From Hirschia baltica ATCC 49814 (GTDB lineage: Bacteria; Pseudomonadota; Alphaproteobacteria; Caulobacterales; Hyphomonadaceae), in NCBI RefSeq assembly GCF_000023785.1, contig NC_012982.1, forward strand, positions 2,046,001-2,110,000: DNA of 64,000 nt. Reading direction: 5' to 3'. Below, piece after piece: positions 35,719 to 45,844 of this stretch (positions are counted from its first letter, which is position 1; each line of letters opens with the position of its first letter). The translations under genes were made by a program, and so were the position numbers. The notes beneath the pieces are model-generated. The model searched no databases and had not been told where the DNA came from. It saw only the letters and a program-made list of their open reading frames with translations.

Positions 35719-36999
35719 ATGAGACTTACTAAATCCAAGCTGAAATACATTGCACCCGTTATTGCAAGTTTTCTCGCTTATGCTCCAATTCCTGTGCACG
35801 CACAGTCTGCAGACGCCAGTAACGTCCCTCAAATTGAAGCTGTTGAAGGCACTGTTGCGATCGTCAATGATCAACCAATTTCCTATTCTGATGTTCGGCA
35901 ACGCGCTCAATTTATTCTGGTCAGCCTTGGTGTTCAACCCAATGCCGAGACAATCCGACAAGCTCAAACACGTGCTATTGAAGGGCTAATTGACGAAAAG
36001 CTTCAGCTTCAAGAAGCTGAAACATACGAATTAGTTGTTGAAGAAGCAGAAATAGACGATTCAATTGCGAATATAGCTGCACGTTCAAACGCGACTCCAG
36101 AGGACTTTTTGCAAGGTCTTGCTCAAGTTGGTTTAAGCCCGCGCACTCTAAGAGATCAGATCAGAGCGGACATTGCATGGCGCCGCCTCGTTGGGGGAAG
36201 ATTTGGATCTCGCGTTCGTATTTCCAGTCTTCAAATAGATGACAATTTGGAACGCTTGAACAAAAGCATGGAAGAACCTCAATACCGTATTGCTGAAATT
36301 TTCCTTCCGGGCATTACACAAGAAGAAATTTCTGTTGTGTATCAAGGCGCTGAAGAATTAAAACGCCAAATAGAGAACCAAGCCGCTCCTTTCGAAGCAG
36401 TCGCGCGTCAATTTTCAGCTGCCCCAACAGCAAGCGCTGGTGGTGAAATTGGTTGGTTAGGTGAAAGCCAGCTAAAAAAAGAATATGCTGATCAAGTTCG
36501 CGCCTTATCGAAACCGGGTCTAACGGACCCTATCGTGACAGATAATGGCGTTTACCTAGTATCTTTGATGAATAAGCAAGCCCCTGTTGAAGAAGCTCTA
36601 GTTGGCTTCAAACTCAAACAAATATACGCGACAGGAGCCGATGCAGTTTCAAAAGTGGATAACGCAGCCGCACAAATTGAAAACTGCGCAGCTTTAGACA
36701 ATGAAAGCGCTTCCCAAGAAGGCGTAGCGTTTGTTGATTTTGGCGTGACCCAACTCACAGAGTTAAGTCAGCAATATCAAGACCTTTTCAATGCCCAATC
36801 CGACAATTCCCATAGTGCGCCAATAATGGTTGCAGATAACAAAGCAGCGATTGTTTATGTTTGCTCTCATGAGATGTCACGCGGCAACATGCCGACACGT
36901 GCCGACATTGAAGATAAACTTCACGGCGAAATGGTAGATATGATGGCTAGTCGTTACCTGAGAGATCTAAGACGCGACGCGACCATTATTCGCCGATAA
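35719..36999 (+). CDS. surA: SurA-like periplasmic chaperone / peptidyl-prolyl isomerase
   Basis: 426 residues from the ATG at 35719; a GTG at 35707 is equally possible. The signal peptide ends near PVHAQ. The SurA N-domain follows (VEGTVAIVNDQPISYSDVRQ, ALEGLIDEKL-type helices), then one parvulin domain (ARQFSAAPTASAGGEIGWLG, VRALSKPGLTDPI). SurA chaperones outer membrane proteins such as the LptD encoded just upstream. Confidence 0.92.
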   Translation: MRLTKSKLKYIAPVIASFLAYAPIPVHAQSADASNVPQIEAVEGTVAIVNDQPISYSDVRQRAQFILVSLGVQPNAETIRQAQTRAIEGLIDEKLQLQEAETYELVVEEAEIDDSIANIAARSNATPEDFLQGLAQVGLSPRTLRDQIRADIAWRRLVGGRFGSRVRISSLQIDDNLERLNKSMEEPQYRIAEIFLPGITQEEISVVYQGAEELKRQIENQAAPFEAVARQFSAAPTASAGGEIGWLGESQLKKEYADQVRALSKPGLTDPIVTDNGVYLVSLMNKQAPVEEALVGFKLKQIYATGADAVSKVDNAAAQIENCAALDNESASQEGVAFVDFGVTQLTELSQQYQDLFNAQSDNSHSAPIMVADNKAAIVYVCSHEMSRGNMPTRADIEDKLHGEMVDMMASRYLRDLRRDATIIRR

Positions 37000-37023
37000 C
37001 ATTATCACGACCAAGGATAAAAA

Positions 37024-38043
37024 GTGAGCGACAACCTGCCTCTTGCTGTGACTATGGGCGACCCGGCAGGTGTGGGGCCCATTCTTACATGGCGCGCGTG
37101 GCACCAAAGATCGACCACGCAACGGCCTTTTTTTGTTATTGCTTCATCTGACATTCTAAAAAATTCTCAAGAATTATCTGGAGTAGACGGCAATATTCAA
37201 ATCATACAGACACCGGCTGATGCAGAAAAAGCTTTTCACACATCTTTGCCTGTTCTTGAAATTGAATGTCCTGACACCAAGACAGGCCAGCCCAATCCTG
37301 AATCTGCGGCCGCTATTATAGCTTCTATAGAAAAAGCCGTCGAATTCACCTTTGAGAACAAAGCTGCTGGCGTTGTGACCAACCCTATAAACAAAGCTCT
37401 TTTATACAAGAAGGGCTTTAAATTTCCCGGTCACACAGAGTTTCTGGCTGAACTTGCTCGTCAACATACGCACATGTCTAAAGCGCCTCTTCCTATTATG
37501 ATGTTGGTCGGCGGCGGCCTTCGCGTCGCGCTTGCAACAATACATGAGCCACTGCGCAAAGTTCCAGATTTACTCACCCAATCCCTGATTGAGGAAGTCT
37601 CTAATATCGTTCATGCGGGGCTTGTTCGTAATTTTGGCTTCTCGTCTCCTACTATCGCCCTTGCGGGTCTCAACCCACATGCCGGCGAAGAAGGTAGTCT
37701 TGGTATGGAAGAAATTGAGCAAATCAATCCGGCTGCTGCCGCATTGAGGCAACGCGGATTACAAATATCGGATGCGCAGCCGGGGGACACTGTTTTTCAC
37801 GCCATGCTTGAAGGACAATTTGATGCTGTGATTGCCATGTATCATGATCAAGGATTAGCGCCGCTTAAATCTTTGGATATGTGGGGCGGCGTGAATGTGA
37901 CACTCGGCCTGCCCTTTATCCGTACATCGCCTGATCACGGAACAGGATATGGCGTCGCAGCTGATGGATCTGCACGACCTGATAGCCTGATAGCCGCAAT
38001 AAATCTTGCATCAGATATGGCAAAGGCGCGGGCAAACGCCTAA
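37024..38043 (+). CDS. pdxA: 4-hydroxythreonine-4-phosphate dehydrogenase
   Basis: 339 residues from a GTG start with AAGGA upstream. PdxA acts in DXP-dependent pyridoxal phosphate synthesis. Signatures: LAVTMGDPAGVGPIL, NPHAGEEGSLGMEE (metal and substrate site), AMYHDQGLAPLKSLD and GLPFIRTSPDHGTGYG. It sits between surA and rsmA, the classic order. Confidence 0.97.
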   Translation: MSDNLPLAVTMGDPAGVGPILTWRAWHQRSTTQRPFFVIASSDILKNSQELSGVDGNIQIIQTPADAEKAFHTSLPVLEIECPDTKTGQPNPESAAAIIASIEKAVEFTFENKAAGVVTNPINKALLYKKGFKFPGHTEFLAELARQHTHMSKAPLPIMMLVGGGLRVALATIHEPLRKVPDLLTQSLIEEVSNIVHAGLVRNFGFSSPTIALAGLNPHAGEEGSLGMEEIEQINPAAAALRQRGLQISDAQPGDTVFHAMLEGQFDAVIAMYHDQGLAPLKSLDMWGGVNVTLGLPFIRTSPDHGTGYGVAADGSARPDSLIAAINLASDMAKARANA

Positions 38044-38052
38044 AGACAAGAT

Positions 38053-38877
38053 ATGTCAGATCCACACATCCTAAATGCGCGTGCCAATAAATCTCTTGGC
38101 CAACACTTTTTATTCGATCCGGATATTCTAAACCGGACTGCCCTTTCAGCTGGCCCAGTGGAAGGACGCACTGTGATTGAGGTTGGCCCCGGACCGGGTG
38201 GCCTGACAGCTGCACTGCTGCGCAATGGCGCGAAAAAGGTCATTGCTGTGGAGATGGATGCGCGTTTTGCAGAAAACCTGCGCAGCTGGAAAGAGTATAA
38301 GGAAGGCCGCCTCAGCGTCATAGAAGGGGACGGTCTATCGCTGGATTATCCCAAGCTCGTAGAGGGGGAGGATAAGCCTGTAAAGATTATTGCGAACCTT
38401 CCTTATAATGTTGGTACGCCAATGCTTATCAATTGGATCAAATCTGGTTCATGGCGCGGCGAAATGGGGTTGATGTTTCAGCATGAAGTGGCGGCACGTG
38501 TTTGTGCGCAACCGGGTGAGAAACATTATGGACGCCTCGCTGTTTTATCCCAAGCTGTTGCCAACACACATATCGCATTCACCCTGCCGCCGGGCGCATT
38601 TAAGCCGCCGCCGAAAGTGGATTCTTCTGTCGCGGTGCTAATGCCCCTGCCCGAAGATAAGAAATACACGCATTTAAGCACGCTAGAGCAAGTGACTGGT
38701 GCTGCCTTTGGCCAACGCCGTAAAATGCTGCGCGCTAGCCTTAAATCTCTTGCCAAAACCAAGAATATGGATGCTAGCGAATGGCTAGAAAGCTGCGACA
38801 TAGACCCAACGCGTCGTGCTGAAACATTGGAACAATTTGAATTTAGAGCCCTAACTGAAGCTTTTCGCGTTAAGTAA
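38053..38877 (+). CDS. rsmA: 16S rRNA dimethyladenosine transferase RsmA (KsgA)
   Basis: 274 residues. It dimethylates the two adjacent adenines of helix 45 in 16S rRNA. Signatures: SLGQHFLFDPDILNR, VIEVGPGPGGLTAALL (SAM site) and the catalytic NLPYNVGTPML. The C-terminal domain has FGQRRKMLRASLKSL. It starts nine bases after pdxA and ends the plus-strand operon, converging on gmk with a 20-base gap. Confidence 0.97.
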   Translation: MSDPHILNARANKSLGQHFLFDPDILNRTALSAGPVEGRTVIEVGPGPGGLTAALLRNGAKKVIAVEMDARFAENLRSWKEYKEGRLSVIEGDGLSLDYPKLVEGEDKPVKIIANLPYNVGTPMLINWIKSGSWRGEMGLMFQHEVAARVCAQPGEKHYGRLAVLSQAVANTHIAFTLPPGAFKPPPKVDSSVAVLMPLPEDKKYTHLSTLEQVTGAAFGQRRKMLRASLKSLAKTKNMDASEWLESCDIDPTRRAETLEQFEFRALTEAFRVK

Positions 38878-38897
38878 ATTCTGTGTTCGGAAATATT

Positions 38898-39569
38898 TTA
38901 AAACAATAATTCCAAATGTTCGGCATCAAATAATAGCTTATCGACGCGGGCACCTTGGCTTGGTTTGCGGCGATCTAGACGTTCAGTGATGAGGATAGCG
39001 CATAATTCGTCATAGGCTGTTTCAACATCATCATTGATGAGGACGAAATCATACTCTCCCCAGCGTTTAATATCTGGTCCGGCACCTGATAAACGCTCCT
39101 TCACATTTGCAGGAGTTGCACCAGGGCGTCCTTCGAGGCGAGATTTCAATTCCGCAATACTAGGCGGCAGGATGAACACAGAAACAACATCCCCCGGCAT
39201 GACCTGTTTAAGAACGCGCGCACCTTGCCAATCCACGTCAAACAGAACGTCGGTTCCCTTACGCTGAAGGCGTTCAACCTCACCGCGCGGTGTTCCGTAA
39301 TAGTTTCCAAACACTTCTGCCCATTCTAGCAGCTCATCATTTTTGATTAGCTCTTCAAATTCTTCGCGTGTTTTGAAGTAATAGTGTTTGCCTTCTGTTT
39401 CATCTGGGCGGCGTTTGCGTGTTGTCGCTGATACAGACAATTCAACGCCTGCCATTTCGCTTAACATGCGGCGAGTCAGTGTCGTTTTACCAGCCCCAGA
39501 TGGACTAGAAACGACGAACATGACACCGCGACGTTCAGGACGTTGAGGTTGAATTGGCTTATTCGACAT
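38898..39569 (-). CDS. gmk: Guanylate kinase
   Basis: 223 residues. GMP to GDP kinase with the P-loop SSPSGAGKTTLTRRML, SVSATTRKRRPDETEGKHYY and LFDVDWQGARVLKQ. Its ATG lies inside the last codons of yicC (11-base overlap). This pairing is widespread. Confidence 0.98.
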   Translation of the reverse strand: MSNKPIQPQRPERRGVMFVVSSPSGAGKTTLTRRMLSEMAGVELSVSATTRKRRPDETEGKHYYFKTREEFEELIKNDELLEWAEVFGNYYGTPRGEVERLQRKGTDVLFDVDWQGARVLKQVMPGDVVSVFILPPSIAELKSRLEGRPGATPANVKERLSGAGPDIKRWGEYDFVLINDDVETAYDELCAILITERLDRRKPSQGARVDKLLFDAEHLELLF

Positions 39570-40446
39570 TTTGGATCTGCTCTTTAAATTGATCGATTCC
39601 AGTCTTAAGGGCTAAACCTACATTTGTCAGGTCTAGTGACGCGGATTTAGAACATAAAGTGTTTACTTCGCGGTTAAGCTCTTGGCACAAAAAGTCTAGT
39701 TTACGACCACGCGCGCCATTGCCGGAAAGCAATTCACGTCCAGCTACAATGTGTGCATCAAGGCGGTCGAGTTCTTCTTTCACATCAGCTTTGGCAGCAA
39801 AAACAGCAGCTTCCTGCGCAATGCGCTCTTCAGTAATTTCATTTTCCTCACCCTGCAGTGCTTGCAATCGAGCAATGAAACGCTCTCTCACAAGTGCGGG
39901 TTGTTCTTGTGCAATTTGTGCAGCTTTTTTTGAATTGAGTTCCAACTCATCAAGAATACCAGTCAAAATTTCTAATAATGCAGCACCTTCAGAAGCGCGC
40001 GCCTCTTCAAAAGAGCTAAGCGCCTCATCAAGACTGTCTAGCAATTGCGCCTGCATATCATCATCGAATGTATTGGATGAACGACTAGACCCAAGGGCGA
40101 TGACACCTTTAATATTTAAGAGCTGTGATAAATTGTCAGGAAGTGTCTCATTTAACTGGGCTTGAATTCGGCTTTGGCGCGATAGGCGCGCTAACAGGGC
40201 CGTATCCACACGCGGACCACTTTCAACTCGCTCATGCTCTACCTGCAACTGAATCTGCAAATTACCGCGAGTGAAACGCGCTTTAACGCGCTTTTTGGTT
40301 TCAAAATCTAGTGCATCCAGACCCGATGGCGTATTCAGGCGGATATCTAGACCTTTACCATTTACACTACGGATTTCCCAAACCCAATGGCCCCAATCCG
40401 CACTGCCGTCAGCACGTCCAAAACCGGTCATACCCATTAGAGTCAT
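39559..40446 (-). CDS. YicC-family endoribonuclease
   Basis: 295 residues from the ATG at 40446, with GGAG about ten bases upstream. The family start is MTGFGRADGSADWGHWVWEIRSVN shortened here to its first part, MTGFGRA...WEIRSVNGKGLD. The C-terminal part contains GRKLDFLCQELNREVNTLCSK and SLDLTNVGLALKTGIDQF, the catalytic helices of YicC. YicC proteins are Mn-dependent endoribonucleases acting on small RNAs. It overlaps gmk by 11 bases. Confidence 0.94.
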   Translation of the reverse strand: MTLMGMTGFGRADGSADWGHWVWEIRSVNGKGLDIRLNTPSGLDALDFETKKRVKARFTRGNLQIQLQVEHERVESGPRVDTALLARLSRQSRIQAQLNETLPDNLSQLLNIKGVIALGSSRSSNTFDDDMQAQLLDSLDEALSSFEEARASEGAALLEILTGILDELELNSKKAAQIAQEQPALVRERFIARLQALQGEENEITEERIAQEAAVFAAKADVKEELDRLDAHIVAGRELLSGNGARGRKLDFLCQELNREVNTLCSKSASLDLTNVGLALKTGIDQFKEQIQNVE

Positions 40447-40476
40447 ACCGTTTATCTCCACCAATATATTATCAAG

Positions 40477-41553
40477 CTATTGCTTTTTTTCTCGTTCGAT
40501 ACGCCGCCAATTTGCAACATTTTGCAAATGCTGAGCGTGCGTCACAGCAAAGGCATGCCCACCAGAACCATCCGCCACAAAGAATATGTATTTAGATTGC
40601 GGAGGGTTTAACACAGCAGCGATTGCTTCTTTACCCGGATTGCATATCGGACCAGGCGGCAAAGCAGGAATGCGATAAGTGTTATAACCCGTTTCCATAT
40701 TCAATTCGCTACGGCGGATACCGCGCTGATTACCATTTTTATCAATCAAACGACCATTATTACAGCGGTCTGGATGTAGCATGCAGACACCATATATAAT
40801 CGTTGGATCTGTTTCCAATCGCATGGAACGTTTTAAGCGATTGGTGAAAACAGCAGCGACTTCAGGGCGCTCTTCGGCAAGCCCGGTTTCCTTCTCAACG
40901 ATGGAAGCTAAAATGATTGCATCACGTTTCGTTTCAATTGGAATCCCGCCTTGGCGCTCAGCCCACAATTGTTCAATTAAAATATTTTGTGCTGCAATCA
41001 TGCGCTTAATGACATTGGCTCGGCTTTCGCCGCGTACAACCATATATGTATCTGGAAGCATGACCCCTTCGGCAATATCGGCAGGTACTTCTCCCGTCAG
41101 TATTTCTTCATTGGCCAAACGCTGCAAAATCATAGCACTTGTCAGGCCCTCTGGAATCGTAACCGGATATAAAAGAGATTTACCTTCTTCCAGTATTTCA
41201 ACAATTTCTTTTAAGCTCGCGCCGGAGGGAATAGCAAATTCTCCAGCTTTCATGCTTGTTTCAGCTTTTAGAAATTTGGCAGCTAGGCGAAAATACCGTT
41301 TGTCTTTAATGGCACCTGCCTCAAGCAACACATCACTCATTCGTGCGACACTTGCCCCGCTGGGAATTGCAACTATTCGATCATCACCCGTTTGAGTGAC
41401 AGGCCCCTCTGCGATTAATTGTTGCTTGGCATAAAAATACCCGCCTCCAGCCATAGCTGCGGCGAGTATTATCAAAGCTAGCAATAGCGAAACGAGAATT
41501 TTCAAGGCTCCGCCCTTTTTCTTTGGCGGCGTGTCAAAACTCGTTTCGTTCAT
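40477..41553 (-). CDS. mltG: Endolytic transglycosylase MltG
   Basis: 358 residues with one N-terminal membrane helix (LLLALIILAAAMAGGGYFYA). The YceG/MltG domain carries the catalytic-Glu motif ASIVEKETGLAEERPEVAAV, then TNRLKRSMRLETDPTIIYG and a PICNPGKEAIAAVLNPP end. MltG cuts nascent peptidoglycan strands and sets glycan length. Lies three bases after fabF, the usual fab-mltG order. Confidence 0.96.
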   Translation of the reverse strand: MNETSFDTPPKKKGGALKILVSLLLALIILAAAMAGGGYFYAKQQLIAEGPVTQTGDDRIVAIPSGASVARMSDVLLEAGAIKDKRYFRLAAKFLKAETSMKAGEFAIPSGASLKEIVEILEEGKSLLYPVTIPEGLTSAMILQRLANEEILTGEVPADIAEGVMLPDTYMVVRGESRANVIKRMIAAQNILIEQLWAERQGGIPIETKRDAIILASIVEKETGLAEERPEVAAVFTNRLKRSMRLETDPTIIYGVCMLHPDRCNNGRLIDKNGNQRGIRRSELNMETGYNTYRIPALPPGPICNPGKEAIAAVLNPPQSKYIFFVADGSGGHAFAVTHAQHLQNVANWRRIEREKKQ

Positions 41554-41556
41554 ATG

Positions 41557-42840
41557 CTAATCTACTTGCTTAAGGACCAATGCTGCGTTCGTACCACCAA
41601 ATCCAAATGAGTTGGAAATAGCACTCTTAACTTCCCGTTTTACGGCCACTTTAGGAGTCAGATTGACTTCAGCCTCAAAGGACGGATTCTCAAGATTAAG
41701 TGTAGGAGGCACGACATTGTCACGAATAGCAAGAGCACAAAATGCAGTTTCAACAGCACCCGCAGCCCCTAAAAGGTGACCAATAGCAGATTTAGTTGAA
41801 GACAGATTTACGTTCTTGGCATGATCACCAAGTACCCGCTCAACAGCGCGCACTTCAGTCTCGTCACCCGCTGGTGTTGATGTTCCATGTGCATTCACAT
41901 AGTCAATATCAGCGGCTGTTAGACCTGATTTTTCTAACGCTGAACGCATCGCACGCTCACCGCCATTACCAGATGTATCTGGTGATGTGATGTGATAAGC
42001 ATCGCCTGACAGGCCATATCCTGCAACTTCTGCATATATTTTAGCACCACGTGCTTTGGCGTGTTCGTATTCTTCAAGAACAACGATACCTGCTCCCTCT
42101 CCCATAACGAAGCCATCTCTGCCTTCATCATACGGACGGGACGCCGTTTCTGGCGCATCATTATAGCTTGTAGACATTGCACGACAGGCAACAAAGCCAG
42201 CAATACCAATTCGACAAACAGCCGCTTCAGTTCCACCCGCGATCATTACATCTGCATCACCAGATTGAATGAGGCGTGCACTGTCACCAATCGCATGCGC
42301 ACCAGTCGCACATGCGGTCACAACAGCGTGGTTTGGACCTTTAAAGCTGTATTTAATAGAAACTTGACCCGATACCAGATTGATCAATGCACCCGGAATA
42401 AAGAATGGGCTGATCTTACGTGGGCCTTTTTCATGCAACACAATGGATGTGTCAGCGATGGAAGAAAGACCACCAATACCGGAACCGATTAAAACACCTG
42501 TACGGTATTTTTCATCATCGGTTTGAGGAACCCATCCTGAGTCGGCAACTGCTTCATCAGCAGCTGCCATCCCATATAGAATAAATTCGTCGATGCGCCG
42601 TCTTTCCTTGGCTGACATAACCAAATCAGGATCGAAAGAAGCTGGATCATTTTCAGATCCACCACCGCGACCAGATTTCCAAGGAACTTGACCAGCAATC
42701 TGGCAAGCCAGATCGTCAGTCTCGAAAGTGTCAATCCGGCCAACGCCAGATTTCCCCTCGATAAGTCGTGACCAAGTCGCCTCTCGCCCATGAGCTAGAG
42801 GCGTCGTTAGCCCGATACCTGTAATGACTACGCGGCGCAT
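41557..42840 (-). CDS. fabF: Beta-ketoacyl-ACP synthase II
   Basis: 427 residues from the ATG at 42840; the preceding TTG is in frame. The Cys-His-His triad is visible: VVTACATGAHAIGD, VNAHGTSTPAGDETE and STKSAIGHLLGAAG. NSFGFGGTNAALVL is at the end. FabF extends acyl chains with malonyl-ACP. An insertion near residues 60-75 is mildly longer than in E. coli. It follows acpP in the fab operon. Confidence 0.97.
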   Translation of the reverse strand: MRRVVITGIGLTTPLAHGREATWSRLIEGKSGVGRIDTFETDDLACQIAGQVPWKSGRGGGSENDPASFDPDLVMSAKERRRIDEFILYGMAAADEAVADSGWVPQTDDEKYRTGVLIGSGIGGLSSIADTSIVLHEKGPRKISPFFIPGALINLVSGQVSIKYSFKGPNHAVVTACATGAHAIGDSARLIQSGDADVMIAGGTEAAVCRIGIAGFVACRAMSTSYNDAPETASRPYDEGRDGFVMGEGAGIVVLEEYEHAKARGAKIYAEVAGYGLSGDAYHITSPDTSGNGGERAMRSALEKSGLTAADIDYVNAHGTSTPAGDETEVRAVERVLGDHAKNVNLSSTKSAIGHLLGAAGAVETAFCALAIRDNVVPPTLNLENPSFEAEVNLTPKVAVKREVKSAISNSFGFGGTNAALVLKQVD

Positions 42841-42854
42841 CAAATATCTAAAGC

Positions 42855-43088
42855 TTAAACGCGCTCTTTGATGAATTTAACAGCGTCACCAACAGAGTTG
42901 ATTTGCTCTTGAACTTCATCTGGAATTTCAATTGCGAACTCTTCTTCAAACGCCATTACAAGCTCGACTAGGTCAAGACTGTCAGCGCCAAGATCTTCTT
43001 GGAATGTTGCTGCTTCTACTACTTTGTCGGCGTCTACTTCCAGGCGCTCGACCACGATTTTCTTAACGCGTTCGATTACGTCAGCCAT
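42855..43088 (-). CDS. acpP: Acyl carrier protein
   Basis: 77 acidic residues with the phosphopantetheine serine Ser37 in [13 protein letters not shown]. It carries growing acyl chains for the enzymes on either side. Located between fabG and fabF as usual. Confidence 0.98.
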   Translation of the reverse strand: MADVIERVKKIVVERLEVDADKVVEAATFQEDLGADSLDLVELVMAFEEEFAIEIPDEVQEQINSVGDAVKFIKERV

Positions 43089-43203
43089 GGCTAAACCTCT
43101 TCTTTGTTAGCGGCTATTCGGAGAGACCCCGTCTTGCCTTGATGGAATGGCGCGTTAACACACCATATTTTTTTTTACCATACTCTAAAACGAAATTAAC
43201 CGC

Positions 43204-43944
43204 TTAGAGCATAGCCATTCCGCCGTTCACATGCAGAGTTTGTCCTGTCATGTAACCAGCTTCACTACTGGCCAAATAAGCGACTGCGGCGGCAATGTCA
43301 GCCCCTTCACCCAATTTACCTGCAGGAATCGACGATAAAATGTGTGTTTTCTGCGCTTCATTAAGCTCATCCGTCATTGGAGAGGCAATAAATCCGGGTG
43401 CAACACAATTTACAGTAATATTACGACTCGCAACTTCTTGGGCCAAAGATTTAGAAAAACCGATCATCCCAGCCTTTGATGCAGCATAGTTGGTTTGTCC
43501 AGGATTTCCAGTCACACCAACAATACTTGTGATCCCAATGATTCGCCCAGAACGACGTTTCATCATGCCGCGCATGCAAGATTTAGCCAGACGGAAATAG
43601 GATTGAAGATTTACATTCAAAACTGTTTCAAAGTCTTCTTCTTTCATCCGCATTAATAGACCATCGCGCGTGATACCCGCATTCGCAACGAGAATATCGA
43701 GTCCAGCACCCAATGCCTCTTCAGCCTTACCAACGAGTGCTGTTGTTTCTTCAGCATCAGATAAGTTACATGGCACGGCAAAAGCGCGTTCACCCAGCTC
43801 TTCAACCAAAACGTCGAGTTTTTCTTTACGCGTTCCAGATAACGCCACTGTCGCACCTTGAGCGTGGAGCGTTTTAGCGATCTGTCCGCCAATTCCACCA
43901 GTCGCCCCAGTTACCAGCGCAGTTTTTCCAGTTAAATCAAACAT
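43204..43944 (-). CDS. fabG: 3-oxoacyl-ACP reductase FabG
   Basis: 246 residues, classical short-chain dehydrogenase. NADPH site TGATGGIGGQIAK, NAGITRD, catalytic Ser-Tyr-Lys in ITSIVGVTGNPGQTNYAASK, end MTGQTLHVNGGMAML. It reduces 3-oxoacyl-ACP. It lies 11 bases after fabD. Confidence 0.97.
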   Translation of the reverse strand: MFDLTGKTALVTGATGGIGGQIAKTLHAQGATVALSGTRKEKLDVLVEELGERAFAVPCNLSDAEETTALVGKAEEALGAGLDILVANAGITRDGLLMRMKEEDFETVLNVNLQSYFRLAKSCMRGMMKRRSGRIIGITSIVGVTGNPGQTNYAASKAGMIGFSKSLAQEVASRNITVNCVAPGFIASPMTDELNEAQKTHILSSIPAGKLGEGADIAAAVAYLASSEAGYMTGQTLHVNGGMAML

Positions 43945-43955
43945 GGATATGTCCT

Positions 43956-44915
43956 TTAGGCTTCGTCTAACGATTTTGCGAAAGCTTCAAGATCAGCTGG
44001 CGCATTCAGCGCCACACCTTTAAGCGAACGCGCTATACGTTTATTCATTGTTGTTAGAACCTTGCCTGCACCAGCTTCTACCGTGAGGTCAAGCGCTCCG
44101 CCATCTTCAGAGGCCATCCATTCAACACTTTCACGCCAACGTACACGCCCTGTGACTTGTTCCACAAGCTGTTTACGAATCGCTTCAGGATCTTCTGTTG
44201 GACGCGCGGTTACATTCGCCACCAGCGGAGCCATTGGCGCTATAATTTTTGTCTCAGATAAAGCAGCTTGCATCTTATCCTGAGCTGGCTGCATCAATGA
44301 ACAGTGAAAAGGCGCACTTACAGCAAGTGGGACGGCCTTTTTAATACCAAGATCACCCGCAGCAGCACACGCAGCATCAATTGCAGCTTTCGAACCAGAA
44401 ATAACAATTTGGCCCGGCGCATTATCATTTGCGATATCGCAAGCACCATGTTTACGGCCAATTTCAATCATGGCTTCAGCTTGTGCTTGGTCTGCTCCAA
44501 GAAGGGCTGCCATAGCACCTTCGCCCGGCGCAACTGCTTCTTGCATCGCTTCACCGCGCAAGCGCAAAAGCTTAGCTGCATCTGCAAGTTTGATCGCACC
44601 GACAGCAGCAAGCGCCGAATATTCACCTAAAGAGTGTCCAGCGACAAATTTTGCATCAGCTGGTTTTACATTGAATTCATTTTCCAATGTCCGCATCACA
44701 GCAATAGACACTGCCATTAAAGCAGGTTGTGTATTAGCCGTCATAGTGAGCTGCTCTTCAGAACCATTCCAGATGAGATCTGAAAAATTCTCACCAAGGG
44801 CAGAATCCACTTCATCAAAAACTGCTTTGGCAGCTGGAAATGTATTAGCTAGTTCTTGGCCCATTCCAACGCTTTGCGCGCCTTGTCCGGGAAATATAAA
44901 AGCGTATCCGCCCAA
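43956..44915 (-). CDS. fabD: Malonyl-CoA:ACP transacylase
   Basis: 319 residues if started at the TTG at 44915, chosen because GGAG lies eight bases upstream and the family fold begins at once with YAFIFPGQGAQSVGMGQEL. The longer frame opening at 44969 would add 18 residues with no family support. The nucleophile is in VAGHSLGEYSALAAVGA, with the active-site His in VSAPFHCSLMQPA. First gene of the fab operon. Confidence 0.95.
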   Translation of the reverse strand: MGGYAFIFPGQGAQSVGMGQELANTFPAAKAVFDEVDSALGENFSDLIWNGSEEQLTMTANTQPALMAVSIAVMRTLENEFNVKPADAKFVAGHSLGEYSALAAVGAIKLADAAKLLRLRGEAMQEAVAPGEGAMAALLGADQAQAEAMIEIGRKHGACDIANDNAPGQIVISGSKAAIDAACAAAGDLGIKKAVPLAVSAPFHCSLMQPAQDKMQAALSETKIIAPMAPLVANVTARPTEDPEAIRKQLVEQVTGRVRWRESVEWMASEDGGALDLTVEAGAGKVLTTMNKRIARSLKGVALNAPADLEAFAKSLDEA

Positions 44916-44969
44916 TGTTGTCACTCCAAATTTGTTTCGTCTTTGGTAAATGGGGAAACCAAAATCCAC

Positions 44970-45164
44970 AACAGGTTAAATGCATGATTTTTGTGAGAAG
45001 GGCTTATATTGAAGAATTACTTGATTCGTCCTCGAAAAAATGCATATTGCGCGCTTCGCCAGATTGGCGGTCCCGCTTACGTTGTTTGTAGGCATCCGGG
45101 ATCCGACGTTTTTAGGTCGCCCTTCGTCCTTTAAGCGCCGCCAGTCGTTAGAAGGGAATTATCT
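44970..45164 (+). promoter_or_regulatory. Divergent control region of fabD and rpsF
   Basis: About 200 bases between the divergent fatty-acid and ribosomal operons with no gene. The rpsF ATG is preceded by GAAGGGAA. An S6:S18-type autoregulatory leader could be here, but I could not fold a convincing one by hand. Confidence 0.4.
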
Positions 45165-45569
45165 ATGGCGTTCTATGAACACGTGGTCATTTCAAGACCA
45201 GACGTATCTCCACAACAAGTTGAAACACTTGTTGAAGAGCTTACAGCAATTGTTACTGAAAAAGAAGGTACTGTCGCAAAGACTGAGTACTGGGGTCTTC
45301 GTAACCTTGCATACCCAATCAACAAATCCCGCAAGGGCCACTACTCACTTTTGAACATTGATGCACCTCCTGCAGCAATTCACGAAATTGAGCGTCGCTT
45401 GCGCATCAATGAAGACGTTATTCGTTTCTTGACTATCAAGGTCGAAGAATTGTCTGAGGAGCCTTCACCGGTTCTATCCCGCAAAGATCGCGGCGACAAA
45501 GGTGACCGCGGAGATCGCGGTGGTGATCGTGGCGAACGTCGTCCACGTCGTGACCGTGAGGAATTCTAA
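45165..45569 (+). CDS. rpsF: 30S ribosomal protein S6
   Basis: 134 residues. The S6 core ([39 protein letters not shown]) fills about 100 residues. A hydrophilic tail rich in Arg, Asp and Gly follows ([18 protein letters not shown]), a type of extension common in alphaproteobacterial S6. It starts the rpsF-rpsR-rplI operon, two bases before rpsR. Confidence 0.98.
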   Translation: MAFYEHVVISRPDVSPQQVETLVEELTAIVTEKEGTVAKTEYWGLRNLAYPINKSRKGHYSLLNIDAPPAAIHEIERRLRINEDVIRFLTIKVEELSEEPSPVLSRKDRGDKGDRGDRGGDRGERRPRRDREEF

Positions 45570-45571
45570 TC

Positions 45572-45832
45572 ATGGCTCAGCAAAAACTGAATATTTCAAA
45601 CATCCCTTCACGCCGTCCATTTGGTCGTCGTCGTAAGGTTTGCCCATTTTCAGGCGATGCAGCTCCTGCACTTGACTATAAAGATGTAAAACTTCTTCAG
45701 CGTTACATCTCTGAAAAAGGTAAAATCGTGCCTGCACGTATTACCGCAGTCAGCCAGAAGAAACAGCGCCGCTTGTCTCAAGCTATCAAACGTGCACGTC
45801 ACTTGGCTCTTCTGCCATATGCTGTGAAATAA
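45572..45832 (+). CDS. rpsR: 30S ribosomal protein S18
   Basis: 86 residues with the family text [37 protein letters not shown] and [20 protein letters not shown]. It pairs with S6 on the 30S platform. Confidence 0.99.
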   Translation: MAQQKLNISNIPSRRPFGRRRKVCPFSGDAAPALDYKDVKLLQRYISEKGKIVPARITAVSQKKQRRLSQAIKRARHLALLPYAVK

Positions 45833-45844
45833 GGAGATTAAATC

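Noticed and set aside
40781-41395. 204-codon open frame antisense to mltG
   Set aside because: mltG has all its family motifs in the other strand; the antisense frame has no domain or ribosome site.
45040-45164. S6:S18 mRNA-binding leader
   Set aside because: A plausible site of this kind is expected upstream of rpsF, but I could not pair a convincing stem with the needed bulge.
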